Source: Molanna angustata (lineage: Eukaryota > Arthropoda > Insecta > Trichoptera > Molannidae). From it: a stretch of 64,000 nt of DNA. Position numbers and translations under genes: made by a program. Positions within the stretch are counted from its first letter, which is position 1. Each line of letters opens with the position of its first letter. Of this stretch, positions 31,201 through 46,200 are shown one piece after another. Where the stretch lies: NCBI GenBank assembly GCA_963576475.1, contig OY754990.1, positions 6,894,751-6,958,750 of the forward strand. The letters run 5' to 3'. The notes beneath the pieces were generated by a model. The model was not told the origin of the DNA, made no database searches, and saw only the letters and a program-made list of their open reading frames with translations.

Positions 31201-34200
31201 ATAAGTCATTGTATCACCTACATAAGTGATCATATTAGTCATTGTATCACCTACATAAATGATCATATTAGTCATTGTATCACCTACATAAATGATCATA
31301 TTAGTCATTGTATCACCTACATAAATGATCATGTTAGTGATTGTATCACCTATATTAATGAGCTTATTAGTCATTGTATAACCTACATAAATGATCATAT
31401 TAGTTATTGTATCGCCTCCATAAATGAGCATATTAGTCATTATATAGCCTCCATAAATGAGCTTATAAGTCATTGTATCACCTACATAATTGATCATGTT
31501 AGTCATTGTATCACCTACATAAATGATCATATTAGTCATTGTATCACCTACATAAATGAGCTTATTAGTCATTGTATCACCTACATAAATGATCATGTTA
31601 GTCATTGTATCGCCTACATAAATGAGCTTATAAGTCATTGTATCACCTACATAAATGATCATGTTAGTGATTGTATCACCTATATTAATGAGCTTATTAG
31701 TCATTGTATAACCTACATAAATGATCATATTAGTTATTGTATCGCCTCCATAAATGAGCATATTAGTCATTATATAGCCTCCATAAATGAGCTTATAAGT
31801 CATTGTATCACCTACATAAATGATCATGTTAGTCATTGTATCACCTACATAAATGATCATATTAGTCATTGTATCACCTACATAAATGAGCTTATTAGTC
31901 ATTGTATCACCTACATAAATGATCATGTTAGTCATTGTATCGCCTACATAAATGAGCTTATAAGTCATTGTATCACCTACATAAATGATCATGTTAGTGA
32001 TTGTATCACCTACATTAATGAGCTTATTAGTCATTGTATCACCTACATAAATGATCATATTAGTTATTGTATCGCCTCCATAAATGAGCATATTAGTCAT
32101 TATATCGCCTCCATAAATGAGCTTATTAGTCATTGTATCACCTACATAAATGATCATGTTAGTCATTGTATCACCTTCATAAATGAGCTTATTAGTCATT
32201 GTATCACCTACATAAATGATCATATTAGTTATTGTATCGCCTCCATAAATGAGCATATTAGTCATTATATCGCCTCCATAAATGAGCTTATTAGTCATTG
32301 TATCACCTACATTAATGAGCTTATTAGTCATTGTATCACCTACATAAATGATCATATTAGTTATTGTATCGCCTCCATAAATGAGCATATTAGTCATTAT
32401 ATCGCCTCCATAAATGAGCTTATTAGTCATTGTATCACCTACATAAATGATCATGTTAGTCATTGAATCACCTACATAAATGAGCTTATTAGTCATTGTA
32501 TCACCTACATAAATGATCATATTAGTTATTGTATCGCCTCCATAAATGAGCATATTAGTCATTATATCGCCTCCATAAATGAGCTTATTAGTCATTGTAT
32601 CACCTACATTAATGAGCTTATTAGTCATATTATCACCTACATAAATGATCATATTAGTTATTGTATCGCCTCCATAAATGAGCATATTAGTCATTATATC
32701 GCCTCCATAAATGAGCTTATTAGTCATTGTATCACCTACATAAATGATCATGTTAGTCATTGTATCACCTACATAAATGAGCTTATTAGTCATTGTATCA
32801 CCTACATAAATGATCATATTAGTTATTGTATCGCCTCCATAAATGAGCATATTAGTCATTATATCGCCTCCATAAATGAGCTTATTAGTCATTGTATCAC
32901 ATGCATAAATGATCATATTAGTCATTGTATCACCTACATAAATGAACATATTAGTCATTGTATCACCTCCATAAATGAGCTTATTATTCATTGTATCACC
33001 TACATAAATGATCATATTAGTCATTGTATTACCTACATAAATGATGATATTAGTCAATATATCACCTACATAAATGATCATATTAGTCATTGTATCACAT
33101 ACATAAATGAGCTTATTAGTCATTGTATCACCTACATAAATTATCATGTTAGTCATTGTATCGCCTACATAAATGAGCTTATAAGTCATTGTATCACCTA
33201 CATAAATGAGCTTATTAGTCATTGTATCACCTACATAAATGATCATATAAGTCATTGTATCACCTACATAAGTGATCATATTAGTCATTGTATCACCTAC
33301 ATAAATGATCATATTAGTCATTGTATCACCTACATAAATGATCATATTAGTCATTGTATCACCTACATAAATGAGCTTATTAGTCATTGTATCACCTACA
33401 TAAATGAGCTTATTAGTCATTATGTCGCCTCCATAAATGAGCTTATTAGACATTGTATCACCTACATAAATGAGCTTATTAGTCATTGTATCACCTACAT
33501 AAATGATCATATTAGTCATTGTATCACATGCATAAATGATCATATTAGTCATTGTATCACCTACATAAATGAACATATTAGTCATTGTATCACCTCCATA
33601 AATGAGCTTATTAGTCATTGAATCACCTACATAAATGATCATATTAGTCATTGTATCACCTACATAAATGATCATATTAGTCATTGTATCACCTACATAA
33701 ATGAGCTTATTAGTCATTGAATCACCTACATAAATGATCATATTAGTCATTGTATCACCTACATAAATGAGCTTATTAGTCATTGTATCACCTACATAAA
33801 TGATCATGTAAGTCATTGTATCACCTACATAAATGATCATATTAGTCATTGTATCACCTCCATAAATGAGCCTCTGAATTTTTAATGAAATTTTATTGTG
33901 AACAAATATATAGTTTCGTTTTCTTTTTATATTTGGTTTTGTGTGACAAAAGATAGATTGTATCATGATACCAAATAGTCACACATAGATTAACATATTT
34001 CTGATATGCAATATTGTGCGAGTCTACTAGTTATAGTATAATTAGATATAATGAATATAATTACTTGGTTCTGGTACTTGAAGATCAATATTTATATCAA
34101 AGTCATGTAAAGAGTAGAGGTTATCGTGTCCTTTGTGTATTTGCCCATCTTTGTTTCCGCTTTCTTGTAGTTGCTGTAAAAATATAAACATGTTGTCATT

Positions 34201-37200
34201 AATGAATCTAGTGGTGTCGATAAACATGTTGTCATTAATGAATCTAGTGGTGTCGATAAACATGTTGTCATTAATGAATCTAGTGACACTGATAAACATA
34301 AACATGTTGTCATTAATGAATCTAGTGGTGTCGATAAACATGTTGTCATCAATGAATCTAGTGGTGTCGATAAACATGTTGTCATTAATGAATCTAGTGG
34401 TGTCGATAAACATGTTGTCATTAATGAATCTAGTGGTGTCGATAAACATGTTGTCATTAATGAATCTAGTGACACTGATAAACATAAACATGTTGTCATT
34501 AATGAATCTAGTGGTGTCGATAAACATGTTGTCATCAATGAATCTAGTGGTGTCGATAAACATGTTGTCATTAATGAATCTAGTGACACCGATAAACATG
34601 TTGTTACTAATCAATCTAATGATACCGATAAACATAAACATTCTGTGACCCGCTCCTAGGCAACTATTGACTTAAGTTATTGCTATATGAATTACGTTGG
34701 TATTTACCTGTAACTGCTTAGCCTCCTTAGCGACCTCCTGCACTATACTGAGGGCCGCTTGTGATTCAGCCGCCCGCTCCTGGGCAGCTATTGACTTGAA
34801 GTTCATCACCGGCTTGGTGGAGCGTCTTGTGAATGGATCGTCCACCTTTTTTCCTTTGTTCGCTTTAACCTTTATACACACAAGGGAATGTTTATTATCA
34901 AGTAAAAGTACATAATACACAAATAAACAATAGAAAGATAGAGAAGAAAATTAAAATTAGAATGGAGGTGAATGACCTGGAACATTGTGAAAGAATGAAC
35001 AGTGAACGACCGACTATTTATGAAATATAATTCATATTTTATAATTCAATTTGGACGAATTTGAATACAAAATTTAAAAGAACATACTATATTCACATAA
35101 ATGAACATAGTGTGGGCACACGCATGGAAGGTTTTGGTTTCGGGAGTTTCCAATAAGCCCGTTACTTCTAGGGTACAAGAAATACATTTTTTTTCTATTT
35201 AATTATATTATATAAGAGTTTATCTAACCTCACCACACTTATTATTTATTTACCTTTTATCACACCATATTTATAATGACAACAATAAGTAGATTACTGC
35301 TGCCCAACTAGGAAATCATCCTATTCTAGGGCTAGCAGTTTACAATTTTTATTGACAATTATATGCAATTATGAACCAGGTGATTGTTCCCGTTCCACAC
35401 TAAATATGTACACAATCTCAACTTTCTGCAATCACAATCATTACCTCAACAAACATATGGGCTCACACAAAACAGATCAACCAGGTCCCAATGTCCGCCA
35501 TAGTACCTGTCATAAATCCAATCTCTGACGTGACTTATAGCACCATAGTATCAATTCTAGACCTATTTTTTGGAGAAAATCCTTAAAGAAGTGCTCAAAT
35601 ATATTCAACATATAAATTTCATCCAATATTTTTTTAATTGCGTATACGCAAACATTGGATTTTGTTCCCTATCGGGAGTCAAATGATTTATTTATTTAAC
35701 TTTTGTACATAATATAAACAAATATAATGCACACTGGCGGGCTTATTGCCATTAGGCAATTTCTTCCAACTAACCAGATTACAGAGTGACAGAATTATAC
35801 ATGTACATCAACAAAAAATGAAAGCTACAAAAGAACAGAGAAAATATACATAACACCAAGATAAATAAAAAAAACATAGCAAAAAAAAAAAAGAGGAAAT
35901 CGAGATCAGGTGTTTATGGATAAATATTATGTAGCAAAGGGAAGGAAGGAAAAGGAGAGGGAACAGGTATTTTGATGATATTTTTACTGACAAAATTTTA
36001 ACATCTCAATAGAGAGGAAGTTGGGATATTATAGAAGAACCATAACCCATTCATCATCATCATCAGTGGCTCCACAGCCCAGGATGGACCTTGGCCTCCT
36101 CAAAGAAAACCATAACCCATTGCTTGCCAATCAATAACTGCCCATGACGGAAAGAGACCATCTTCCCCGAAATGCACTCCTAGACTAGCCCTGCTATAGT
36201 GACTGTTACCTGAATGAGCATGTGTGTTATAACAGCAAAGAGTTAAGAGTAAAATAAAGAGCTTTAAAGAAAGAGTGTCACCTCTTCCATGATGGCTCTC
36301 TCTGCTCCCTGTACGTTCAGTTTCCTATTTCTGTTGTTGATGTACGAGATACTCTGAATTGAGGAAGTTCTCACTTTGTCCAGGTGGTTGGCCCTCTCCT
36401 CCAACTCCTGAATCTTTTGAGTGAGATCCATACTCAGTTCGTCTTCACCTCTACAACATAACAAATAAAATAACCATTATTACCATACAGAAATAAAGGG
36501 AAGATCAGTGATCATATTCGAAAATAGATTATGACAAATATGGATGAGGGCACCCCAGGGCTGCGTTTTCAATGAACGCCGAGTGCACTTAGTGACGCTC
36601 TAAGCCGTTCACAATGACCAGAAACAGACGCTCCAAAGACACTCTGTGGCGTTCAGATTGAGCGTCGAGTGTACGCACCAAACGCTCGGTAAAATTGTCG
36701 GGTGAAAAACGTTCTGACAGTTATAGTATCTGTTGACTTCTATTTTATCTGTGGAATGATGACTTCTATTTGTTTCTGTGGTATCTATTATGTCAGTAGT
36801 TGATATTATTTATGATGACAATATGTATTCACAAAGAGGTTAATTTATAAAAATATCATTCAAAAATTTCCAATAAAAGGTCCAGAGATCATTATTTACT
36901 CCACTGCCCAATTGTTGTCTTTCGATGAAAATAAATATAACCTGAAAAGAGACATGTATGATAAATGACATTTGACATTTAAAATGCCCGATGCTGCGTT
37001 CAGTGAGATTGGTATGAAAAATACCATAATCTGCAACTTCAGGTACATTTGACGCCTGACGTCCAGCGTTGTATCTGAACACAGCCCAGAGCAACCAAGT
37101 CTAACTAAATGACTCGGTGATGACTAACCTATGTAATGCTGCATCCCTGTCCTTCATAAGTTGTGATTTTTTCATGGCATAGTTGGTCAATAAAATGACT

Positions 37201-40200
37201 CGGTAATGACTAACCTATGTAATGCTGCATCCCTGTCCTTCATAAGTTGTGATTTTTTCATGGCATAGTTGGTCAATAAAATGACTCGGTAATGACTAAC
37301 CTATGTAATGCTGCATCCCTGTCCTTCATAAGTTGTGATTTTTTCATGGCATAGTTGGTCGGGTGAGCTCTGAATCTGTCTTTTTCTTGAATTATCTTTT
37401 CAACGTCTTCTTCCTGAAAATTTCAATGTTTGTTATTACAAGCAAAATTATGTAACAAAACCTCAATCAATTAACAGATGAAATCTGTCAATGGTGTGTA
37501 AAATCTCAATTAATTATTAATTATCAAACGAAATCTGTCAATCGTGAGACCAAAATATAAATTATCAGATAAAATCTGTCAATTGTGAGAACAAAATATT
37601 AATTACCAAACGAAATCTGTCAATCGTGAAATCAAAATATTAATTATCAGATAAAATCTGTTAATTGTGTGAGCAAAATATTAATTATCAAACAAAATCT
37701 GTCAAATCGTGTGAGCAAAATATTAATTATCAAACAAAATCTGTCAATCGTGAGAACAAAATATTAATTATCAGATAAAATCTGTCAATCGTGTGAGCAA
37801 AATATTAATTATCAAACAAAATCTGTCAATCGTGAGAACAAAATATTAATTATCAGATAAAATCTGTCAACCGTGTGAGCAAAATATTAATTAAATATCA
37901 GACGAGATCTGTCAATCGTGTGATCATCTCTTTCAATTATCTGATAAAATAATAATTAGATTAATTTAGTATAATATGCAATTTTTTTTGAATTGATGAA
38001 AATTGATATCTCAAATTTTTATCTAGGGATTATCTATTTTCAAATTTGGAAATACAAACGAATTTGTATGGATAAAAAATCAAAGAGATTTTAGGATAGT
38101 TCTTTGAATTTATATTCTATTATCAGGAGAATCGCTTGTAATAATTACCTTTAATAATTAATTTAATAATTACCTTGAATTCATAAGCGAGAGCTTCCTT
38201 GATGTCCCTCACTTTAGCCTCAATATGCTCCAGGGTTGGAAGAGACCTGTCAGACTGTACGCATGTGTCCTTCCATTTTGTAAACTCTGTGTCGGAGAAG
38301 TCCTGAAAGTAAAACATGTATGTGAATCGGTACAAGTTGCTGCCCTGCAAATAATTCTGGCGCAATTGCAATAATTGTCATCACTAACAATAGCCTTGAA
38401 TAACATATTGTATTATTGCTTCTCTGGGCTGTATACACTGGTTAGTTGGAAGAAATTGACATATGGCAATAAACTCACCACTTGCACGGTGTGCAAGTAA
38501 GTGACAGTGAAGAGACATTCCCTAATACCTAGACTACATAGACAAGGTAATACATTTGTAAAGTGAAACTAGCACCTTCTAGCGATGCAGTCCAATAATG
38601 AATGAATTTATAAGGATACATAAATTCCGTAATACCTAGACTACATAGACAAGGAAATACGTTTGTAAAGTGAAACTAGCACCATCTATCGGTGCAGTTC
38701 AATGATGAATGAATGTATAATGATAAATATTTCATCTTGAACTTCTGTCTGAGATTATTTAGATAAAACATACCTGATTGGAGATGAACTCGAGCCTAAA
38801 GACCCGGTCTTGTGCCCCGTGTCTCAGTTTCAGTCCCTTGTTTGTTCTGGTGTTGCCGAGTTGGTAGATCTTGGCCGTTTCACATACGTCCACTATCTCA
38901 GCCACCTGAAATTGATAATAAGAAGTGAATCAATCTGTTATAATGTTGACGAGTTAGTCTATAAAAAGAATATGGAAGAAATACAATGAAAAGTTAATAC
39001 ACTTTACAAATATGATATCAATCAGACTTAGTTTGGGCTGTAGAGAGGACACAAAAAGAATTACAATATAATAGACTATAGAATTGTTTTTTTTTTTTGT
39101 AAAGGTTGAAAATCCCTGAATGCATTTATATGTGTAGTTTGGGCTAAACATAAACCACATAATTTCATAATACGCCATACACACAAAATTTCATAGTATG
39201 CCATACACATAGTACACAAAATTTCATGGTATGCCATACACATAGTTGTACATAGTACGCCATACACACAAAATTTCATAGTATGCCATACACACTATTA
39301 CATAGTACGCCATACACACAAAATTTCATAGTATGCCATACACACTATTACATAGTACGCCATACACACAAAATTTCATAGTATGCCATACACACAAAAT
39401 TTTATAGTACGACATACACACAAACTTTCATAGTATGCCATACACAAAAAATTCATGCGCGACATACACACAAACTTTCATAGTATGCCATACACAAAAA
39501 ATTCATGCGCGACATACACACAAACTTTCATAGTATGCCATACACACAAAATTTCATAGTATGCCATACAAAAAAAATTCATAGTATGCCATACAAAAAA
39601 ATTCATAGTATGCCATACACAAAAAATTCATAGTACGCCATGCACACAAACTTTCATAATATGCCATACACACAAAATTTCATAGTAAGCCATACACAAA
39701 AATTCAAAGTACACCATACATAATATGTCATATATAATTTTCGCCAAATGTCTTGAACGAGCTTCCTGCTGCGCACAGTGCAAATTAGTGTCATTTTGCT
39801 TCGTTGATTTACGTGCAAATCGCCGCCCATCTCGGCTAAAAGTTCAAGATGTGAGAAGCAATTAGAAATAAGATATAATGTTACCCTATAGACAGCTCTG
39901 TCGTTGTTGTTTCCAATGGCGATCCTAACGAAGCAACCGGTGGCAACACGGTCAAAGAACGGCAGATGGACGAACCTCTCCATTTTATATCTGAAAATAT
40001 CAAAATACACCTCGTAAATATTGCTTCAAAGGACTAGATGATAGTAGAATCGTAAAGACAGAAATACCCAGCAACAGAAGGCTACCCTGGAAACCAGCAA
40101 AAGGTGGAAGGAAATCTTCACGGGTCAAATGACCTAATACACGATGAAGATGAAGAAACTTAGAAAAAAATATATATATACAAGCTGAAAAATGAAGAAT

Positions 40201-43200
40201 CATTCTGTCTTCTTGCGTGGTATAATAACCTCTGTGAAATATCTCTTAATTTTATTTATTTATTTATATGTAGCTTCTCGGGCAACTAACAGGTGCTGTG
40301 TCAAATGATTATTTAACACGCACCCAATAACAAGTTGCCACATTCTGGAGACTTACGATATTTATCATCTCACAGATCCAGACTGAAAACACAATTAAAA
40401 ACTGTATCTCCACCGGTAATCGAACCTAGGACCCTTGGATCAGCAGTCAGATACCTAATCAACTGAGCCACGAAGGCCAAATTTATTGTCCATTTGGAAA
40501 GATTCTCAACTCGCCAATTAATAGTAAAATTAATTTTATAATTTGTATTAAATATTTAGATAAATTGTAAATAGATATTGCCGAATCCCGTGGCACAGTT
40601 GGTAAGCCGTTTGGTTTCTGTACGGGCGTCCTGGGTACGATCCCCAGCAGAGGAGAAATTTATATAAATTCATTTCTCACGCTAATATTGCTTCTCTGGG
40701 CTGGAAACACTGGTTAGTTGGAAGAAATTGCCATACGCTGCCAATAAACTCGCCACTTGCGCAGGGTGCAAGTAAATGACAATGAAGAGACATTTCCTAA
40801 TACCTAGAATACATAGACAAGGTAATACATTTGTAAAGTGAAACTAACACCCTCTAGCGGCGCACGTCTTTTAAGATTTGCAACCAGCAAAATAAAAAAA
40901 ATTGTTAAAATTCAAAGTTGTCTACCTCGACAGTCTTATTTTGCTGAGCTCTTCTTTGGTGGATATGTGCGTTGGTTTCCTGCCGCTTGTGGTGGAGGAA
41001 ACCCGAGGACGCTGCGAAGCCACGGACTTCTTGTCACTCTCGGAGTCTGAAGAGGACCTCGAACTATCTGAGGAGCGGCGCCGGTCTAAACAGGACAATG
41101 TAATGTATAAAATAGAAAATATGACTCGGCTTTAAAAGAGATCTTTAAACCTTTTTAAGACAAGCATCATCTATACATGACCTCATGCTATACACAATTT
41201 TGAACCTTCATATCTCGGTTAATTCCTACTTGATTGAGACAAAAATTGTACGAATATTACTCCCATAAGAACGCATGGGGAGAATGAAAGTGACTCAATC
41301 CAAAATTTAGGTATCGAGTTACATTCATAAGTCGACTTATAAAATACATATATATGTATTTATATGTACCATCTAAAAATTAAAAATGTTCCTTTTCTGT
41401 TAAATATTAATTGCGCAGGGTGCAAGGAAATGTTCATTATTATTTATTTATTTATTTAATTCAAGCACTTTTCCTACCTCGTCCTGAGAAAGATTTTTGT
41501 CCCAGTAAATGAAATGGACTTTGGAGGATGTGATATAATCACGAACTACAGGCATTATATGACGAACCTAACATTGTACAAGTCATAAAAGTACGTAGAT
41601 TGCAGTGGTAGGGACATGTCAGCTGGATGAATGACGATCGTATCCACAAAAAGGTTCTTAATACCAATCCAGAGGGCAGAAGAAGTAGAGGCAGGCCCAA
41701 GCTAAGATGACTGAACGACACAGAAGACGATATAAGGGCGATCAGAATAGCATACTAAAGGAGAGCGGTGGAGGACAGGGACGGCTGAAGAAGGATTCTG
41801 GAGGAGGCCAGGGCTCACACTGAGCTGTAGCACAAATGAAGATGATGACTTTTCCTACTTATCTTGATTGGGTTAGTGATTTGACATAAAATATACAATT
41901 AAGGCGCAGCAGATGGATCAGACTTTTGTCTCCTAACAATAATGTGCGTGCTCCGTATGATGCCGATAGATCCGTGGATGCAAACAATACTTAAATCTGT
42001 CTGATGCGCTGCATATGATCCATCCGCTGCCACTGTATGTATGCTAGCCTCAAGAAATCTGTATAGGATTATTACCTTGTGACTTGTTGTCGTCTGAATC
42101 TGAACCCGAATCGTCAGAGTATATATCCGACGCCTTTAGTTTCACACTCTGTTTGTTTGATCCTCCAATTAGGTCCTCGCCTTCATTGTCCTGAAATCAA
42201 AGACACAATTCATTTATTTCAATATCGCACACGTACGTGTGGAAAACCTGGTCAGAAATATTAGTCAATGTATAGATGGGTGGTGGCAGAGCAGTCAAGC
42301 GGTCACGAGTTCGGTGGGTTATTAATCAAGCGGTCACGAGTTCGAATCCTACCAAGACCAATTTCGTCAACCTATAGCATCACCAATGCCAAATCTACTC
42401 CTCACTAGTCACCACAAATTATTCATATTTTGTACAGAAAACTTTCAGCGTTATCATGAAGTGAGTTTGTTAAATTATTTTTTATTTAAATATTTTATTA
42501 TGAAAACTTGATAATTCTTCAATGCCATTTTATGAAAGTGGTGTGCCTCTTTAGCAATATGAAAATAAAAATATCATATTTTATGTTTCCCGAGTTTGGG
42601 GTCACTTTGAAATATTTGACAGTTAAAAAAATTGAGAAGCACTATTCAGATATACTTCAAAATCTAATGGGGTCTAAGCGAGTATTAGATATACAAATTT
42701 CCAATTTTTGAAGAGAATTGAATGAGTACTTTAGTCTATAATGGATAAAGTAGAATAAACACGCCGTACATAGCACATAGCACACAGATACATTGTGATG
42801 AAACTTTCAGAATACAATCTCAGCATGTAACTAGTCGATAATCTGCAATAAATAAACCTTAAGGCCTTTGCATACAAAAATGCACACTAAATATACAACC
42901 TGATACATGATACACAACATTTTTTCATGCAGAAAAGGTAAAAATTAAGAGGTTTTTTTTAAATAGCAAGAAAGTAATTAAAATATTATAATAATAAAAA
43001 ACTCAGCTGGTAGACTTTCATATATCTTTCAATTGAAGTAAAAATCTACTTCATAGGGCTTGTAGTTTTTTAGTTAGGTACATACAATAAAAAAATAAAA
43101 AAGGGTTTTACTAAAATAGATTATACAAGAAAAGTATAAAACATATTCAAATTCAAAAAACTCATGCAATAGAATAAAGATGTAAATACAAACTGTTCCT

Positions 43201-46200
43201 TATTTAAAAGACGTATCTTTTGAGGGTATTAGGTAAATTATTTTCAAAATATAATGTATAGTCTACTATAACCTGTTAAAAACTGCAAATAAAAGTAAAA
43301 TGGGGAGTAAAAAATTTTTATCAAATATCGTATTTTTATCTTTAAATAATCAAGTAAATTTAACTTATAGCCCGCTTTTAAACATGTTTCCTCTTTCCAT
43401 CAATGTTACCAATCAAAGCCATTCTACACAAGACCCACCCCTAATGACCTCCCACCAATATCCAAATACATAGCCTTCTTTTAAGCACACATTCAAATTC
43501 AATTTTCACGTGGTGTAAACAAAGTTTAAAAATTTAGTTAATTTTAGTAAAAAAATCAGTTGTGACCTGTTCCTGCCTCTGTCTCTCCTCCTCCTTCCTC
43601 ATCTGGTTGTCCTGCTCCCTCCTCTGCTTACCCTCTCTCTTGGCCTTCAGCGCAGCCATCGCGTTCACTCTCTTATCGTCTACCGTCCTCTTCCTTTCCT
43701 TCGGACGTTCCTTGGCGTCCAATTCACCTGCAAAACATTTTATAATCATCGTTATTTGGCTTGCCGAGCAGTCGGCACGAAGCCGATATACTTGAACGAG
43801 TCCACGACAACTTTCTTTAAAGAGTTGACACTCTCAAAACAACGGATTGATTTTTATTTATTTTTTCAACTTTCAATCAATATAGTTGTGTTAAACATGA
43901 AAAGCTTGCAATGGCTTTAATATTATTTGAAAGTCAAAAATTATACGACCATTAGCATAGCATGCATTGTAGGATATACCACTTTAGAGTTTACTCAAAA
44001 AGGAGATTTAAATTATGTGAAAAAGCTGTAAATTTAATAAATGTTATCCATTAGCATAGCATGCTTTGTGTGACAATAAACTTAGAATGTTAGAAAAAGA
44101 ATAGGTACGTTTATGATGTGAATTAGCTGTCAATAAAATAAATGGTATAATTAGCATAGCATGCATGATGTAACGATAAACTTTGTTATTAAAAAAATAG
44201 AAAATGAATGATATGAACGACCTGTAAATATTAGCATAGCATGCGTCATGTAATGGGATCAAATTAAAAAATAATAATGTTAAATAAGATAGTAATACAT
44301 AGAAAAAAGTGTTGAAATAATTATCCAAAAGGAGTCATTAAAGAAATGACATCCATTAGTAAAGCATTCATCGTGGAATTTGTGCGAAAAAGACCGGTTA
44401 TTTGTAGAAAATTCTGCTCACAACTATCAATAAGATTTTGTATAGCTATATACTAAACAGAAAAGCATGTGCAGTGGGAGAGAATGAAAATAAAACATCA
44501 AGGACGTAGATTGAAACTGAGAGCATGTACAAATGGTATGATGTTCGCTCATTTGCATGGCATGCTTAGTAGAAAATTAAAAAACGGCATCAAAAAATAT
44601 TGAAGATAAAAAAAAAGTATGTAAAGTGGAGAGAGACATATTAGCAGACTACATGTAATTGAAAAATGAATGAGATTACAAGAATAAACTAGGTTATAAT
44701 AAAAAAATATGCTGATTTGCAAAAGCATACATTGTAGAAAAATAAAAAATGTTATCGAAAATAAATATGCTCTTTTACAAAGCATACATCGTGGAAGAAT
44801 AAATGACAAGAAAACAAATATGCTCATTATGCAAAGCATGTGTCTTAGAAGGATAAATGAAGTTATAAGAAAACAAATATACTCATTTGCAAAGCATATG
44901 TCATAGAAGAATAAATGAGGTTATAAGAAAGCAAATATGCTCATTTGCAAAGCATACATCGTAGAAAAATAAACGAGGTTATCAGAAAATAAATATGCTC
45001 TTTACAAAGCATACATTGTAGAAAAATAAACGAGGTTATAAGAAAACAAATATGCTAATTTGCAAAGCATGTGTCGTAGAAGAATAAATGAGGTTATAAG
45101 AAAATAAATATGCTCATTTGCAAAGCATGCATAGGAGAAAAGTGAAATAAAACGTTGCTGTGCATAGTATGGAAATATGTTGTTGTCTAATGAGTAAAGC
45201 ATGTAAAAGTGTTAGTGGGAGACAGTGGTGAGGCATGTAAAGCGTGAATAATAAAGAGACAGAGTGAAATGAAGAATGATTATGTTGGGACGTGTATCTA
45301 CCAATAGCCTCGTCCATGTCTCTCTGCACTGCCGATAGATAGCCGGCTGACTTCTGATCCAGGGCCGTTCTGTCTGTCTTGCCGTCCACATTGCCTGCAA
45401 GAAAACTATCTCAATGGGACAACACTTCCTCGTCAACTACTCCGGTTTTGGAGAAACTCTTTCATTTACATTCACTACCACTAGATTTAGGATTTAAACA
45501 GCAAATCAAATTTAGAATTTATCTTAATATTCATAATAATTTTACATTGTGTACAAGAAATATTTTTCAAGCAAACACGATAGCGTATTTTTTTATGTTA
45601 ACGCTATCATTCTTTGATGTGAACACAATAATTTCTCTTATTAAAATTTTTATGTGAACACAATATCATTTTTATGTGAACACTATCATTTTTATGTGAA
45701 CACTATCATTTTTATGTGAACACAATATCATTTTTATGTGAACACCATTTTTTTATGTGAATACAACAATATAGCTTTTTACGTGATCATTGCACTACAT
45801 TTATGTAAACACAATATCATTTTTATGTGAACACAATATCATATTTATGTGAACACTATCATTTTTATGTGAACACGATATCATTTTTAACGAATATTTT
45901 TATTATTGCATATGCGCAAACATTGGATTTTTTTCCCTGTCGGGAGTCAAAGATATTTTTTAACAGATTTTTAATTATCTCAATAGAGACGAAGTTGGAA
46001 TATTTATTGTAGGAGAACCGGGAAATCAAGGCACCTACAGGGCTTACGACCTGTCATCGGCTGGTTTACGTGATCACTTTATGCGCTTGCGCAACGTTCA
46101 CCAATTATGCCTTTTCAATGAGATCCCTATCAATTCAATTTTGAAAGTTCTATATATTGTAATACTGAAATTCTTTTCGCTTGAAAATAAGGAATTTTTA

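Noticed and set aside
28519..33966. 1815-codon open frame on the - strand and 1139-codon frame on the + strand
   Set aside because: Pure translation of a 33-bp satellite whose length is a multiple of three; located in an Rtf1 intron with its own proven flanking exons. No start context, domain or splice evidence.
37129..37274. Extra alternative Rtf1 exons
   Set aside because: The copies keep donors but lack any 3' splice site, so they cannot be spliced in as separate exons; treated as a tandem duplication.
40838..41135. + strand frames over Rtf1 exon 10
   Set aside because: Antisense shadow; the - strand carries the conserved Plus3 start with correct splice sites.
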